Positions 10,847 through 19,121 of a stretch of 45,884 nucleotides of DNA are shown piece by piece. This stretch comes from Acinetobacter guerrae. Its GTDB lineage: Bacteria; Pseudomonadota; Gammaproteobacteria; Pseudomonadales; Moraxellaceae. How positions within the stretch are numbered: the stretch's first letter is position 1; the number at the start of each line of letters is the position of its first letter. The notes beneath the pieces were generated by a model. That model did no database searches, was not told the DNA's origin, and worked only from the letters and a program-made list of their open reading frames with translations. The stretch is taken from contig NZ_LXGN01000059.1 of assembly GCF_009372255.1 (NCBI RefSeq), forward strand, positions 36,564-82,447, in the 5' to 3' direction. Position numbers and translations under genes: made by a program.

Positions 10847-11371
10847 TTAATCAGATTTATCTTGCGCATTATTCATATTTTTTTGATTAAAATTTTCAAT
10901 CTTAATCTTGTTTAAGCCTTCGTTAACTTTGTTGAGTAAATGAATGAGAGTCGCAGCATCATCAAAAGCGATTCCATCCATAGCCTGATGATAAAAGTTA
11001 AAAATTTGAGTTTGTAAGCTCTCCCAGTTTTGCTGTCCAGCTTCAGTAAGGGCAATAATTTTTGCCCGCCGATCATGATCATCAATTAAGCGCTCTATTA
11101 AACCATCACGTTCCAGTCGTTTTAATATAAGTGTCAAATTTTGACGGCTCACACCGAGATATTCGGTTAAATCTGAAAAAGACATTCCAGATTTGACATG
11201 AGGGCGCGATAAAGCACCAAGTACAGACCAATGTACAGGTGAAATGCCCAGTTGATTAAAACATTGTCGATCTAATGCATTTCCAACTTGAAATAGTCTA
11301 AAAAACAAACGGTTGTGGATTGAATATAATGCTGGATCATAATTTTTTTGTTGTGTGTGATTCATTTGCAT
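10847..11371 (-). CDS. badR: MarR-family transcriptional regulator (BadR-like)
   Basis: A winged-helix MarR regulator of 174 residues when started at the ATG at 11371, which has AGGATCC about 7 bases upstream; an in-frame start at 11398 is possible but has poorer spacing. The DNA-binding part reads LGISPVHWSVLGAL, SFSDLTEYLGVSRQNLTLILKRLERDGLIERL and DDHDRRAKIIALTEAG, the standard recognition helix and wing. It diverges from badH and is most likely the effector-responsive regulator of the cyclohexanecarboxylate cluster, as badR is in Rhodopseudomonas palustris. The symbol is by context and is less certain than the family. Confidence 0.82.
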   Translation of the reverse strand: MQMNHTQQKNYDPALYSIHNRLFFRLFQVGNALDRQCFNQLGISPVHWSVLGALSRPHVKSGMSFSDLTEYLGVSRQNLTLILKRLERDGLIERLIDDHDRRAKIIALTEAGQQNWESLQTQIFNFYHQAMDGIAFDDAATLIHLLNKVNEGLNKIKIENFNQKNMNNAQDKSD

Positions 11372-11760
11372 CTCAAGGATCCTGACTAAAGGCATCATAC
11401 CCGAATTAAAATAATCAATTCAAAATATTCATCATTCTAAAGTAGGTCTGGCTGGGTGATTTAAATAAAAGAAATCGACAGAATTAAAACTTCTTAAAAA
11501 AAGACGTGAGAAAAACCACTTTTCAGCCGTTTAAACCTTGTATTCATTTTGGATTGCTTCTTCATAAATCTAACACCAATTTTGTCAATCTTAAATATAG
11601 ATATTTTAAAGATATGTGTAAATATGGTGATTTAAATAAAATTTAATTTCCATTAAATACATGAGGTTGTAATGAATCATAATTTAATTTATGTAAATAT
11701 ATTGACATAAATACGTTGAATATTTATTCTAAATTCAGAACAAAGACAAAGGGAAAAAAG
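11372..11760. promoter_or_regulatory. badR-badH divergent regulatory region
   Basis: The 389-bp AT-rich gap holds a good promoter for badH: TTGACA (11702-11707), 17-bp spacer, TATTCT (11725-11730). A perfect inverted repeat ATTTATGT (11687-11694) / ACATAAAT (11705-11712) with a 10-bp spacer overlaps the -35 box, positioned as a repressor operator for a dimeric MarR protein. A CAATCT half-site occurs at 11586-11591. No other coding sequence is seen. Confidence 0.6.
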
Positions 11761-12528
11761 ATGAAAGGATTACAGGATAAAGTCATTATTGTGACTGGTG
11801 GTGCAGGCGGTATAGGTTCAGCAACTTGTAAACGCCTTGCACAAGAAGGTGCAAAAGTTGCGGTTTTAGATATGAATTTAGACGCTGCACAAGCATTGGC
11901 AGCAGATATTCAAGCGAATCACGGTAAAGCGCTTGCAGTGCAGTGCGATATTACGAATCGTGAAGTTGTCGATCAGGCGATACAAAAGACGCAACAAGAA
12001 TTGGGTGCAATTGATGGCTTGGTCAATAATGCAGGATGGGATGTTTTCAAGCCTTTCATTAAAACTAATGCGGCTGAATGGGAGCGGTTAATTCAGATTA
12101 ACTTGGTGGGTATGCTCAATATGCATCATGCCGTTCTTCCATTCATGATTGAAAAAAATTCTGGACGTATCGTCAATATCGCGTCAGATGCAGCACGTGT
12201 CGGCTCATCAGGTGAAGCAGTTTATGCTGCATGTAAAGGTGGTCTTCTGTCTTTTTCCAAAACTTTGGCGCGAGAGCATTCACGTAACAACATTACCATT
12301 AATGTCATTTGTCCGGGACCAACAGATACCGCTTTACTCGCTGGTGTGACAGAAGGCGCATCTAACCCTGAAAAACTACGTGAAGCATTTACTCGCGCTA
12401 TTCCATTGGGACGTTTAGGACAGCCTGACGATTTAGCGTCATCAATTGCCTTTTTCTTAAGTGATGATGCGAGCTTTATTACAGGACAAGTATTGAGTGT
12501 TTCGGGCGGTTTAACCATGAGTGGTTAA
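11761..12528 (+). CDS. badH: 2-hydroxycyclohexanecarboxyl-CoA dehydrogenase (SDR)
   Basis: A 255-residue classical short-chain dehydrogenase that oxidises 2-hydroxycyclohexanecarboxyl-CoA to the 2-keto thioester. The NAD site TGGAGGIG is at 12-19, NNAG at 89-92, Ser142 in NIASDAA and the catalytic Tyr155-x3-Lys159 in YAACK. The start is ATG 11761, preceded by AAAGGGAAAAAAG; an upstream ATG in the same frame at 11716 would precede the aligned N-terminus. SDR substrate calls alone are weak; the assignment rests on resemblance to BadH and on the adjacent badI and aliB genes. First gene of the operon. Confidence 0.85.
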   Translation: MKGLQDKVIIVTGGAGGIGSATCKRLAQEGAKVAVLDMNLDAAQALAADIQANHGKALAVQCDITNREVVDQAIQKTQQELGAIDGLVNNAGWDVFKPFIKTNAAEWERLIQINLVGMLNMHHAVLPFMIEKNSGRIVNIASDAARVGSSGEAVYAACKGGLLSFSKTLAREHSRNNITINVICPGPTDTALLAGVTEGASNPEKLREAFTRAIPLGRLGQPDDLASSIAFFLSDDASFITGQVLSVSGGLTMSG

Positions 12529-12579
12529 TAGTTAACACGACATGATTTGAATTGAGAATATTAAAAAGGGACTAGAAAA

Positions 12580-13362
12580 ATGAATTTTGAAGATATTTTA
12601 TACGAAGTGAAAAACGGTGTGGCATGGATCACGATTAATCGCCCAGAAAAGATGAACGCTTTTCGTGGACAAACCTGTGATGAAATTATTAAAGCCATGA
12701 ACCGCGCAGGTTATGACCGTGAGGTTGGTGCAATCGTGTTGACGGGTGCGGGTGAAAAAGCATTTTGTACTGGTGGTGATCAGTCTGCACATGATGGGAA
12801 TTATGATGGGCGTGGCACCATTGGTTTACCGATGGAAGAATTGCATAACTGTATTCGTGATGTGCCTAAACCCGTTATTGCACGTGTACAAGGTTATGCA
12901 ATTGGGGGTGGCAATGTATTGGCTACAATTTGTGATTTAACCATTTGTTCTGAAAAAGCGATTTTTGGTCAGGTTGGGCCAAAAATGGGCTCGGTCGACC
13001 CCGGTTACGGTACTGCGTTTCTTGCACGTGTAGTGGGTGAGAAAAAAGCTCGTGAAATCTGGTATATGTGTCGCCGTTATTCTGGTCAAGAAGCTGTGGA
13101 AATCGGTCTCGCCAATAAATGTGTGCCTGTAGAGCAACTTGATGCAGAAGTTCAGGCGTGGGGTGAAGAACTGTGTCAGCGTAGTCCAACAGCATTGGCG
13201 ATTGCTAAACGTAGTTTCAATATGGATACCGCGCATCAGGCAGGTATTGCAGGCATGGGCATGTATGCCTTGAAACTGTATTACGACACTGAAGAATCCC
13301 GTGAAGGGGTTAATGCTCTAAAAGAAAAGCGTCAACCTGAATTCCGCAAATACTTTAAATAA
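12580..13362 (+). CDS. badI: 2-ketocyclohexanecarboxyl-CoA hydrolase
   Basis: A crotonase-superfamily protein of 260 residues, the length of R. palustris BadI. BadI hydrolytically opens the ring of 2-ketocyclohexanecarboxyl-CoA to give pimeloyl-CoA and is related to MenB. Features are INRPEKMNAFRGQTCDE, GAGEKAFCTGGDQSAHDG (the MenB/BadI oxyanion segment), GYAIGGGNVLA and GQVGPKMGSVDPGYGTA. The MenB-like GGDQ and GSVDPGYG blocks argue for the ring-cleaving or ring-forming branch rather than an ordinary enoyl-CoA hydratase. It lies 51 bp after badH and 12 bp before aliB. Confidence 0.9.
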   Translation: MNFEDILYEVKNGVAWITINRPEKMNAFRGQTCDEIIKAMNRAGYDREVGAIVLTGAGEKAFCTGGDQSAHDGNYDGRGTIGLPMEELHNCIRDVPKPVIARVQGYAIGGGNVLATICDLTICSEKAIFGQVGPKMGSVDPGYGTAFLARVVGEKKAREIWYMCRRYSGQEAVEIGLANKCVPVEQLDAEVQAWGEELCQRSPTALAIAKRSFNMDTAHQAGIAGMGMYALKLYYDTEESREGVNALKEKRQPEFRKYFK

Positions 13363-13374
13363 GGAGCAATCAAG

Positions 13375-14532
13375 ATGAGTAAGAATCCTTATATTTCGGA
13401 AGATCTAGAATTTTTGGCAGAAACAGCTGATAAATTTGCTCAAAAATATATTGCTCCAGGTTTTTTAGAACGAGATCAAAGCCGTGTATTTGATCGGGAT
13501 CTGGTCAAAAAAATGGGTGAAATGGGTTTTATTGCCCCTGAGTTACCAGAACAATATGGTGGTCAAGGCATGGGTCGTCTGGCTGCAGGCGTGATTCATG
13601 AAGCGATTGCCAAAGCTGATTTAAGCTTTTCCTATGTCAATTTGCTTGCCTCCTTAAATGGTCAGATATTGGCAGAACATGGTGATCCCGACGTGGTGCG
13701 TCCGTGGTTAGAAAAATTAACTGCGGGTGAGGCGATTTTTGCTATTGGCCTTACAGAGCCGCGTGGTGGTTCAGATGCAGGTAATTTACGCTTAAAAATT
13801 GAGCGTGATGGCGATGAATATGTTTTAAATGGTGAAAAAACCTCAATTTCAGCGGCAGACCAAGCGGATGCATCGGTAATTTTTGGTCGTACAGGCAGCA
13901 TTGAGTCAGGTGCGCATGGTATCACTGCTTTGTTAGTTCCTATGGATTTGCCGGGTATTAGCACGACACGTTTTGACTGTCATGGGCAACGTGCGATTGG
14001 TCGTGGCTCAATTTTCTTTGATAACGTGCGAGTCCCTGTGAATCATCGTTTGGGTGAAGAAAACAAAGGTTTTGTTCAGGTGATGCAAGGTTTTGATTTT
14101 TCTCGTGCCTTGATTGGTTTACAGGTGTTGGCTGTTGCTCGTGTTTCTTTGGATGAAGCATGGGAATATGCTGCACAGCGCGAAGCTTTTGGTAAACCAC
14201 TCACTGCTTTTCAGGGCGTTTCTCATCCTTTGGCAGATTATGAAACACAAGTAGAAGCAGCACGATTACTTTGTCTGCAAACCTTATGGCTTAAAGATCA
14301 TCACTTACCACATACTTCAGAAGCAGGAATGTGTAAATGGTGGGGGCCAAAATTAGCCTATGATGTTGTCCATCAATGTCTATTGACCTTTGGTCATGCG
14401 GGATACGATCGTGGTGTGATGGAACAACGATTGCGTGATGTGTTGGGTTTTCAAATTGGTGATGGAACAGCGCAAATCATGAAGACGATAATTGCCCGAC
14501 ATAAAGCAGGACGCAAAGCTGTTCCAGCATAA
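13375..14532 (+). CDS. aliB: Cyclohexanecarboxyl-CoA dehydrogenase (acyl-CoA dehydrogenase family)
   Basis: An FAD acyl-CoA dehydrogenase of 385 residues that would make cyclohex-1-ene-carboxyl-CoA from cyclohexanecarboxyl-CoA. The three-domain plan is complete: helical N-domain (EDLEFLAETADKFAQKYI), the beta-domain signature IGLTEPRGGSDAGNLR, and the C-terminal region AAQREAFGKPLTAFQGVSH and LGFQIGDGTAQIMK. The catalytic acid cannot be placed safely without alignment. AAGGAGCAATC forms the ribosome binding site, in the 12-bp gap after badI, indicating one operon. Substrate is assigned from neighbours. Confidence 0.88.
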   Translation: MSKNPYISEDLEFLAETADKFAQKYIAPGFLERDQSRVFDRDLVKKMGEMGFIAPELPEQYGGQGMGRLAAGVIHEAIAKADLSFSYVNLLASLNGQILAEHGDPDVVRPWLEKLTAGEAIFAIGLTEPRGGSDAGNLRLKIERDGDEYVLNGEKTSISAADQADASVIFGRTGSIESGAHGITALLVPMDLPGISTTRFDCHGQRAIGRGSIFFDNVRVPVNHRLGEENKGFVQVMQGFDFSRALIGLQVLAVARVSLDEAWEYAAQREAFGKPLTAFQGVSHPLADYETQVEAARLLCLQTLWLKDHHLPHTSEAGMCKWWGPKLAYDVVHQCLLTFGHAGYDRGVMEQRLRDVLGFQIGDGTAQIMKTIIARHKAGRKAVPA

Positions 14533-14607
14533 AAGTTTGAGTAGAAATAGATTGTTCAATTTTCAGAAGGAATAGTTTTTGCTTTTGAAAAAAACTAAAA
14601 ATGGTTG

Positions 14608-14621
14608 AGATTGCACAATCT
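14608..14621. promoter_or_regulatory. Palindrome AGATTG-CA-CAATCT upstream of aliA
   Basis: A perfect 14-bp dyad in the 123-bp aliB-aliA gap. A near copy (AGATTG-TT-CAATTT) is at 14549-14562, and related half-sites occur before badH and before the porin gene. It may be a site for a cluster regulator; no protein is assigned. Confidence 0.4.
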
Positions 14622-14655
14622 ATGCTGCTTTAAATAATAACAAAGGATTAGAAGA

Positions 14656-16311
14656 ATGGAATTCGATACGGTTCTTATCCCATCACGTCGGGATAAAATG
14701 CTCAAAAGTGGTCTTTGGTATAATAAAACTATTCTGGATTCGTTAGATGAGGCGGTTAAGCAGTTTCCAGATAAGATTGGTTTAATCAGTTTTAAAACGG
14801 CTGATCAGTCTGAAACCAGTTTTAGCTATCGTGAAATATTGGAAATCAGTAATAAAATTGCGTTAGGTTTACAAGCATTGGGTGTCCAAAAGCAAGATGT
14901 TGTGTCCTGTCAGTTACCAAACTGGTGGGAGTTTTCACTGCTTTATATGGCTTGTCGACGCATTGGCGCGGTACTTAATCCTTTAATGCCGATTTTTCGT
15001 GAACGTGAATTGGAATTTATGTTGAAACACGCGGAATCTAAAATTTTCGTGGTTCCACAAAAGTTTCGTAATTTTGATCATGAAAGATTAGCCAATCAAC
15101 TTCAAGCTAAAATTCCGAGTTTAAACCACATCGTGGTGGTCAATGGCGAAAGTGAAAATAGCTATCAAAAGTTATTCATTGATCATGGGCTTGAAAATAA
15201 TCCGCAAGCACTCGATCAATTAAATAATGTTCATATTACTGCAGATGATGTTGCTCAGTTAATTTTCACTTCTGGTACAACGGGAGAGCCAAAAGGAGTG
15301 ATGCATACTGCAAATACTTTATTTGCCAATATCATTCCTTATGCACAGCGCTTACATCTGAACGAAGATGATGTGATTCTTATGGCATCTCCAATGGCGC
15401 ATCAAACAGGTTTTATGTACGGTTTGATCATGCCTGTCGAACTCAAAGCGAAAGTCGTTTTACAAGATATGTGGGATGTAGAACAAGCTGCGCGATTGAT
15501 TGAAAAGCATCAAGTAACATTTACTATGGCATCGACGCCATTTTTAAATGATTTATCGAATTCAGATGCCAATGTGCATGTCCAATTACAATCGCTGAAA
15601 ACTTTTTTATGTGCGGGCGCACCTATTCCAAGTCCATTGGTGCAAAAGGCACGAGAAAGCTTGGGAGTCAAAGTGATCTCTGCATGGGGAATGACTGAAT
15701 GCGGTGCGGTTACCATGACTCGCCCAGAAGATGAAGATGAACGATCTTTCAATACGGATGGATTGCCACTGTCTGGCGTTGATGTAAAAATTTTGGATGA
15801 AGATGGAGAGGAAAAATTATCCAACGAAGCGGGACGTTTAGTCATTCGTAGCTGTTCAGGTTTTGCAGGTTATTTGAAACGCCCTCATTTGAACGATACA
15901 GATGCAAACGGCTGGTTTGAAACGGGCGATCTGGCGTATAAAGATGAACAAGGTTATATCCGCATTTGTGGGCGTAACAAGGATGTCATCATTCGAGGTG
16001 GAGAAAATATCCCTGTTGCAGAAATAGAATCGCTGTTATATCAGCATCCAGACATCGCGATCGTAGCATTGGTGGCTTATGCCGATGATCGTTTGGGCGA
16101 ACGTGCTTGTGCAGTGATTAAACTTAAAGAACATCGTGCTTCTATCGATTTAAAAGAAATAAGCGATTTTCTAAAACAACATAATTTAGCAATTCAATAT
16201 ATTCCTGAACGTCTTGAAATCTGGAATGAAATTCCAATGACGCCTTCTGGCAAAATCCAGAAATTTAAACTGAGAGAAATGATTAGCACATCTATGGTTT
16301 CTATCACTTAA
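14656..16311 (+). CDS. aliA: Cyclohexanecarboxylate-CoA ligase (AMP-forming)
   Basis: An ANL-superfamily acyl-CoA synthetase of 551 residues that would activate cyclohexanecarboxylate with ATP and CoA. The phosphate-binding loop FTSGTTGEPKG is at 204-214, then AWGMTECGAV (A5), WFETGDLAYKDEQGY (A7), GRNKDVIIRGGENI (A8) and the adenylation Lys533 in PSGKIQKF (A10). AliA substrate identity follows from aliB/badH/badI context; other cyclic or medium-chain acids are possible. ATG start follows AAAGGATTAG. A 123-bp gap with two dyads separates it from aliB, so it may have its own control point. Confidence 0.85.
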   Translation: MEFDTVLIPSRRDKMLKSGLWYNKTILDSLDEAVKQFPDKIGLISFKTADQSETSFSYREILEISNKIALGLQALGVQKQDVVSCQLPNWWEFSLLYMACRRIGAVLNPLMPIFRERELEFMLKHAESKIFVVPQKFRNFDHERLANQLQAKIPSLNHIVVVNGESENSYQKLFIDHGLENNPQALDQLNNVHITADDVAQLIFTSGTTGEPKGVMHTANTLFANIIPYAQRLHLNEDDVILMASPMAHQTGFMYGLIMPVELKAKVVLQDMWDVEQAARLIEKHQVTFTMASTPFLNDLSNSDANVHVQLQSLKTFLCAGAPIPSPLVQKARESLGVKVISAWGMTECGAVTMTRPEDEDERSFNTDGLPLSGVDVKILDEDGEEKLSNEAGRLVIRSCSGFAGYLKRPHLNDTDANGWFETGDLAYKDEQGYIRICGRNKDVIIRGGENIPVAEIESLLYQHPDIAIVALVAYADDRLGERACAVIKLKEHRASIDLKEISDFLKQHNLAIQYIPERLEIWNEIPMTPSGKIQKFKLREMISTSMVSIT

Positions 16312-16329
16312 ATCATTTTCCCGTTGATG

Positions 16330-16360
16330 CCCTGATTTCAAATTTTAAAGTATTTCAGGG
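16330..16360 (+). terminator. Weak hairpin after aliA
   Basis: Arms CCCTGA (16330-16335) and TCAGGG (16355-16360) with an AT-rich 19-base loop, followed by AAATTTTATT. The long loop and poor T tract make it only a partial terminator candidate. Confidence 0.4.
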
Positions 16361-16384
16361 AAATTTTATTCGATTCAATCCACA

Positions 16385-16413
16385 CAATCTTAAAACAATA
16401 AGTTTTGAGATTG
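16385..16413 (+). promoter_or_regulatory. 12-bp stem-loop or dyad in the porin leader
   Basis: Arms CAATCTTAAAAC (16385-16396) and GTTTTGAGATTG (16402-16413) pair over a 5-base loop with one U-G wobble. It ends 33 bp before the porin ATG. It contains the same CAATCT/AGATTG half-sites seen before aliA and has no T tract, so it is a candidate operator or leader structure. Confidence 0.45.
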
Positions 16414-16446
16414 ATGTATTTCTGTGCCTCAAAAATGGAGTTTGAG

Positions 16447-17745
16447 ATGAAAAGGTCGCATATTTTGATATATAAACATGCAATTGGTTTGGGATTGATC
16501 CTGATTACATTGCCAAGTCATGCTAAAACAATGGAAGAGCAACTGGCCGAGTTAAAGCAACAAGTTCAGGCCTTAGAACTAAAAATGGAACAGCAAAAAC
16601 AAAAAGAAGACGATCAGAAAAATCTAGCTCAATCATCTCCCATAGATTTAAAACATATGATCACTAAAGGAGGAGCTGAAATTGAATTATATGGAAATGT
16701 CCGAGCCGATGGAACGTATCAGATGAAAGGCCCAAATACCATGTATAACTATATTAGCTCGGTACCTCTGAAAGGCTCTGAAAATGAAAGTCATAACTCA
16801 GATAAATTTCTCAGCACATTAAATGCAACACGTTTTGGTTTTAATTTTGCCACGCCAAATCTGGGTAAGTACCGTTTAGGTGGAAAAGTTGAAATGGATT
16901 TTTTTGGCGGGGCGGGGCGCGATACGTTTCGTATCCGACATGCTTATTTAACTTATGATAAATGGTTAGTTGGACAAACATGGTCAAACTTTAACGCAAT
17001 AGAGTATTTTCCTGAAACTGTAGATGCTTCTTTATCTGTGGGTGGTTCTCTAACACGTGTTGCCCAAATTAAATATAGTTATCCTATTGATAAAAATATG
17101 AATCTGGCAGTAAGTTTAGAAGATCCAAAAGCTGAAACAGTGACAACCTCGGGTACGCAGGATTTTAAAACAGATCCAAATGCAAAATTGAAAATGCCTT
17201 CTGCGGTTGGTCGTTTTAATTATAAATTTGAAAATGGTTCTATGCTTTCAGGACGTATATTTTTTACTCAAAAAGCCACAACTTTTGGGAATGGCGACGA
17301 TTTTTTATCTTGGGGCGCGGCTTTTGGCGGAAAATACCAAATAACAAGCGATACTTTACTTCGATTTGACTATAACCATATTAAAGGTGATACCAAAAAT
17401 ATATTGTGGTCAAATTATGCATATGTCTTTGATACGAATGAAAAAATGAAGCCGAATGAGTTTGATACGTTAACGATTGGCTTAACACATAAATTTACCC
17501 CAAAAATCCGTTCAACACTTGGTTTTGGTTATATGCTGGCAAATGATGACAACAGTTTTGCAAAGTTAGTACGTAATGACACGACACAAAATAAAGAGTT
17601 AAAAGAAGGGTGGATCAATATTTTCTATAATCCAGTCAAGCCAGTCAATTTCGGACTTGAATATATGTATGGAGAACGTAAGACTTTTGCTGATCAAAAA
17701 GGAATTGATAATCGTGTAAATGTTACAGCAATTTATGATTTCTAA
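16447..17745 (+). CDS. DcaP-like outer-membrane porin
   Basis: A 432-residue porin. A signal peptide of about 26 residues ends at SHA|K. A predicted N-terminal coiled coil follows (MEEQLAELKQQVQALELKME, residues 29-48 and beyond), then IELYGNVRADGTYQMKG opening a beta-barrel with alternating aromatic strands, ending in the typical outer-membrane Phe (VTAIYDF). This matches DcaP of Acinetobacter, a trimeric porin for dicarboxylic acids. The ATG at 16447 is chosen because GGAG precedes it by 6 bases; earlier in-frame starts lack one. Placement after aliA suggests uptake of cyclohexanecarboxylate or related acids; that specificity is inference. Confidence 0.87.
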   Translation: MKRSHILIYKHAIGLGLILITLPSHAKTMEEQLAELKQQVQALELKMEQQKQKEDDQKNLAQSSPIDLKHMITKGGAEIELYGNVRADGTYQMKGPNTMYNYISSVPLKGSENESHNSDKFLSTLNATRFGFNFATPNLGKYRLGGKVEMDFFGGAGRDTFRIRHAYLTYDKWLVGQTWSNFNAIEYFPETVDASLSVGGSLTRVAQIKYSYPIDKNMNLAVSLEDPKAETVTTSGTQDFKTDPNAKLKMPSAVGRFNYKFENGSMLSGRIFFTQKATTFGNGDDFLSWGAAFGGKYQITSDTLLRFDYNHIKGDTKNILWSNYAYVFDTNEKMKPNEFDTLTIGLTHKFTPKIRSTLGFGYMLANDDNSFAKLVRNDTTQNKELKEGWINIFYNPVKPVNFGLEYMYGERKTFADQKGIDNRVNVTAIYDF

Positions 17746-17823
17746 AATAAAATAATGATATTGACCTACTTTATAGGGATCAAATTCTAACTATTTTAAG
17801 CACTACACAATTTAATTTTAAAT

Positions 17824-17857
17824 AAAAAACACAGTTCATTTCAGCGCTGTGTTTTTT
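17824..17857 (+). terminator. Rho-independent terminator after porin
   Basis: Arms AAAAAACACAG (17824-17834) and CTGTGTTTTTT (17847-17857) with a 12-base loop. It closes the cyclohexanecarboxylate gene block 79 bp after the porin stop. Confidence 0.85.
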
Positions 17858-17930
17858 ATTTTGCTGAAATGCATTTAACAATGATCTTTTTAGACAACTT
17901 GCAGTTCTAAGGTTAAAATATAGGCCTAAA

Positions 17931-18069
17931 ATGTGCGTCTTAGATCGAAGCGATTTAGAAGCATTACTGATTGAACTGCTATTTATCTTATCTTGCACCT
18001 GCCTTTGTATCTTTAAGTCCTGAAGTGCGTAAAAGTGTCTTGAAATCTGTGGAAATTGAAAAATGTTAA
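17931..18069 (+). pseudogene. Possible short gene remnant upstream of dusB
   Basis: The 317-bp porin-dusB gap holds, besides the terminator, coding-like text in two overlapping frames. ATG 17931 opens a 30-codon frame (MCVLDRSDLEALLIELLF...) ending at 18023. The +1 frame from TTG 17971 runs to a TAA at 18067-18069 that overlaps the dusB ATG and reads ...LAPAFVSLSPEVRKSVLKS.... The overlap of its stop with the dusB start is what a former upstream operon partner would show. It may equally be chance; no family is recognised. Confidence 0.25.
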
Positions 18070-19109
18070 AAAATACGGTTATTCAAGATTTATTTGATCC
18101 AAAGAAACGTACTCAAATCTGGGTTGCTCCCATGGCAGGAGTCACTGACCGTCCATTTAGAACGCTATGTAAATATTTTGGCGCTGGACATGCAGTGAGC
18201 GAAATGATGACCGCAGATAAAACGCTTAGAATGACAAAAAAAAGTTTATATCGTGCTAATTTTGATGGAGAACTTGCGCCTATTTCGGCGCAAATAGCGG
18301 GTTCTGATCCTGAACAGCTTGCTGAAGCGGCTCGCTATCAAGTCGCGAACGGTGCGCAAATTGTTGATATTAATATGGGTTGTCCCGCCAAAAAAGTCTG
18401 TAACAAACTGGCGGGTTCTGCATTATTACAAGATGAAGATCTAGTGGCACGTATTTTAGATACCGTTGTTGCCGCTGTTGATGTTCCTGTGACTTTAAAA
18501 ACACGACTGGGCTTTTTAAATGGTCATGAAAATATTTTAAAAGTTGCCAAACGTGCCGAACAAGCAGGTATTGCAGCATTGGCTTTGCATGGTCGAACTC
18601 GTGAAGATATGTATTTAAATACAGCGCGTTACGATTTGATTAAGGATGTAAAACAACTTATAAATATTCCTGTGATTGCCAATGGCGATATTGATAGCCC
18701 AGAAAAAGCTAAATTTGTACTAGATTATACAGGTGCAGATGCCATTATGATTGGTCGTGCAGCACAGGGTCGTCCGTGGATTTTTCGGGAAATTGCGCAT
18801 TATCTGAAAACAGGTCAACATTTGTCTGCACCTGATATTGCAGAAGTAAAACAGGTGCTACTTGGGCATTTGGATGAGCTTTATCAATTTTATGGAGAAT
18901 ATTCGGGCTGCCGAATTGCTCGTAAACATATTGCTTGGTACACAAAAGGTTTACGTTCAAGTAATGAGTTTCGCCAAAATATGTATAAAGTTGAAAGTAC
19001 GCATGAGCAGGCAAAAGTTGTAGAGGCTTATTTTACTCAACTGCTAGATCAAGGACATCTCATGAGTGATGTTCAGGTTGAACAGGTCGACCTATTGGCA
19101 ATAAGTTAA
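18063..19109 (+). CDS. dusB: tRNA-dihydrouridine synthase B
   Basis: FMN-dependent reduction of specific uridines in the tRNA D-loop. The TIM barrel starts with IWVAPMAGVTDRPFR; the catalytic acid Cys107 is in INMGCPAKKV; TLKTRLGF, ALHGRTRE and IPVIANGDIDSP follow as the FMN- and tRNA-binding strands, then MIGRAAQGRPWIF and the helical C-domain RKHIAWYTKGL. The combination fits DusB better than DusA or DusC. It has 348 residues, slightly longer than E. coli DusB. No fis gene follows, unlike enteric bacteria; the next gene is a DinB-family protein 12 bp away. Confidence 0.95.
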   Translation: MLKNTVIQDLFDPKKRTQIWVAPMAGVTDRPFRTLCKYFGAGHAVSEMMTADKTLRMTKKSLYRANFDGELAPISAQIAGSDPEQLAEAARYQVANGAQIVDINMGCPAKKVCNKLAGSALLQDEDLVARILDTVVAAVDVPVTLKTRLGFLNGHENILKVAKRAEQAGIAALALHGRTREDMYLNTARYDLIKDVKQLINIPVIANGDIDSPEKAKFVLDYTGADAIMIGRAAQGRPWIFREIAHYLKTGQHLSAPDIAEVKQVLLGHLDELYQFYGEYSGCRIARKHIAWYTKGLRSSNEFRQNMYKVESTHEQAKVVEAYFTQLLDQGHLMSDVQVEQVDLLAIS

Positions 19110-19121
19110 GGGTGTGCTGAC

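Noticed and set aside
12580..13362. MenB (naphthoate synthase) for menaquinone
   Set aside because: BadI and MenB are related, but no other men genes are present and the neighbours are badH and aliB.
17780..17998. Minus-strand ORF of 72 codons after the porin
   Set aside because: It runs across the porin terminator and has no ribosome binding site.
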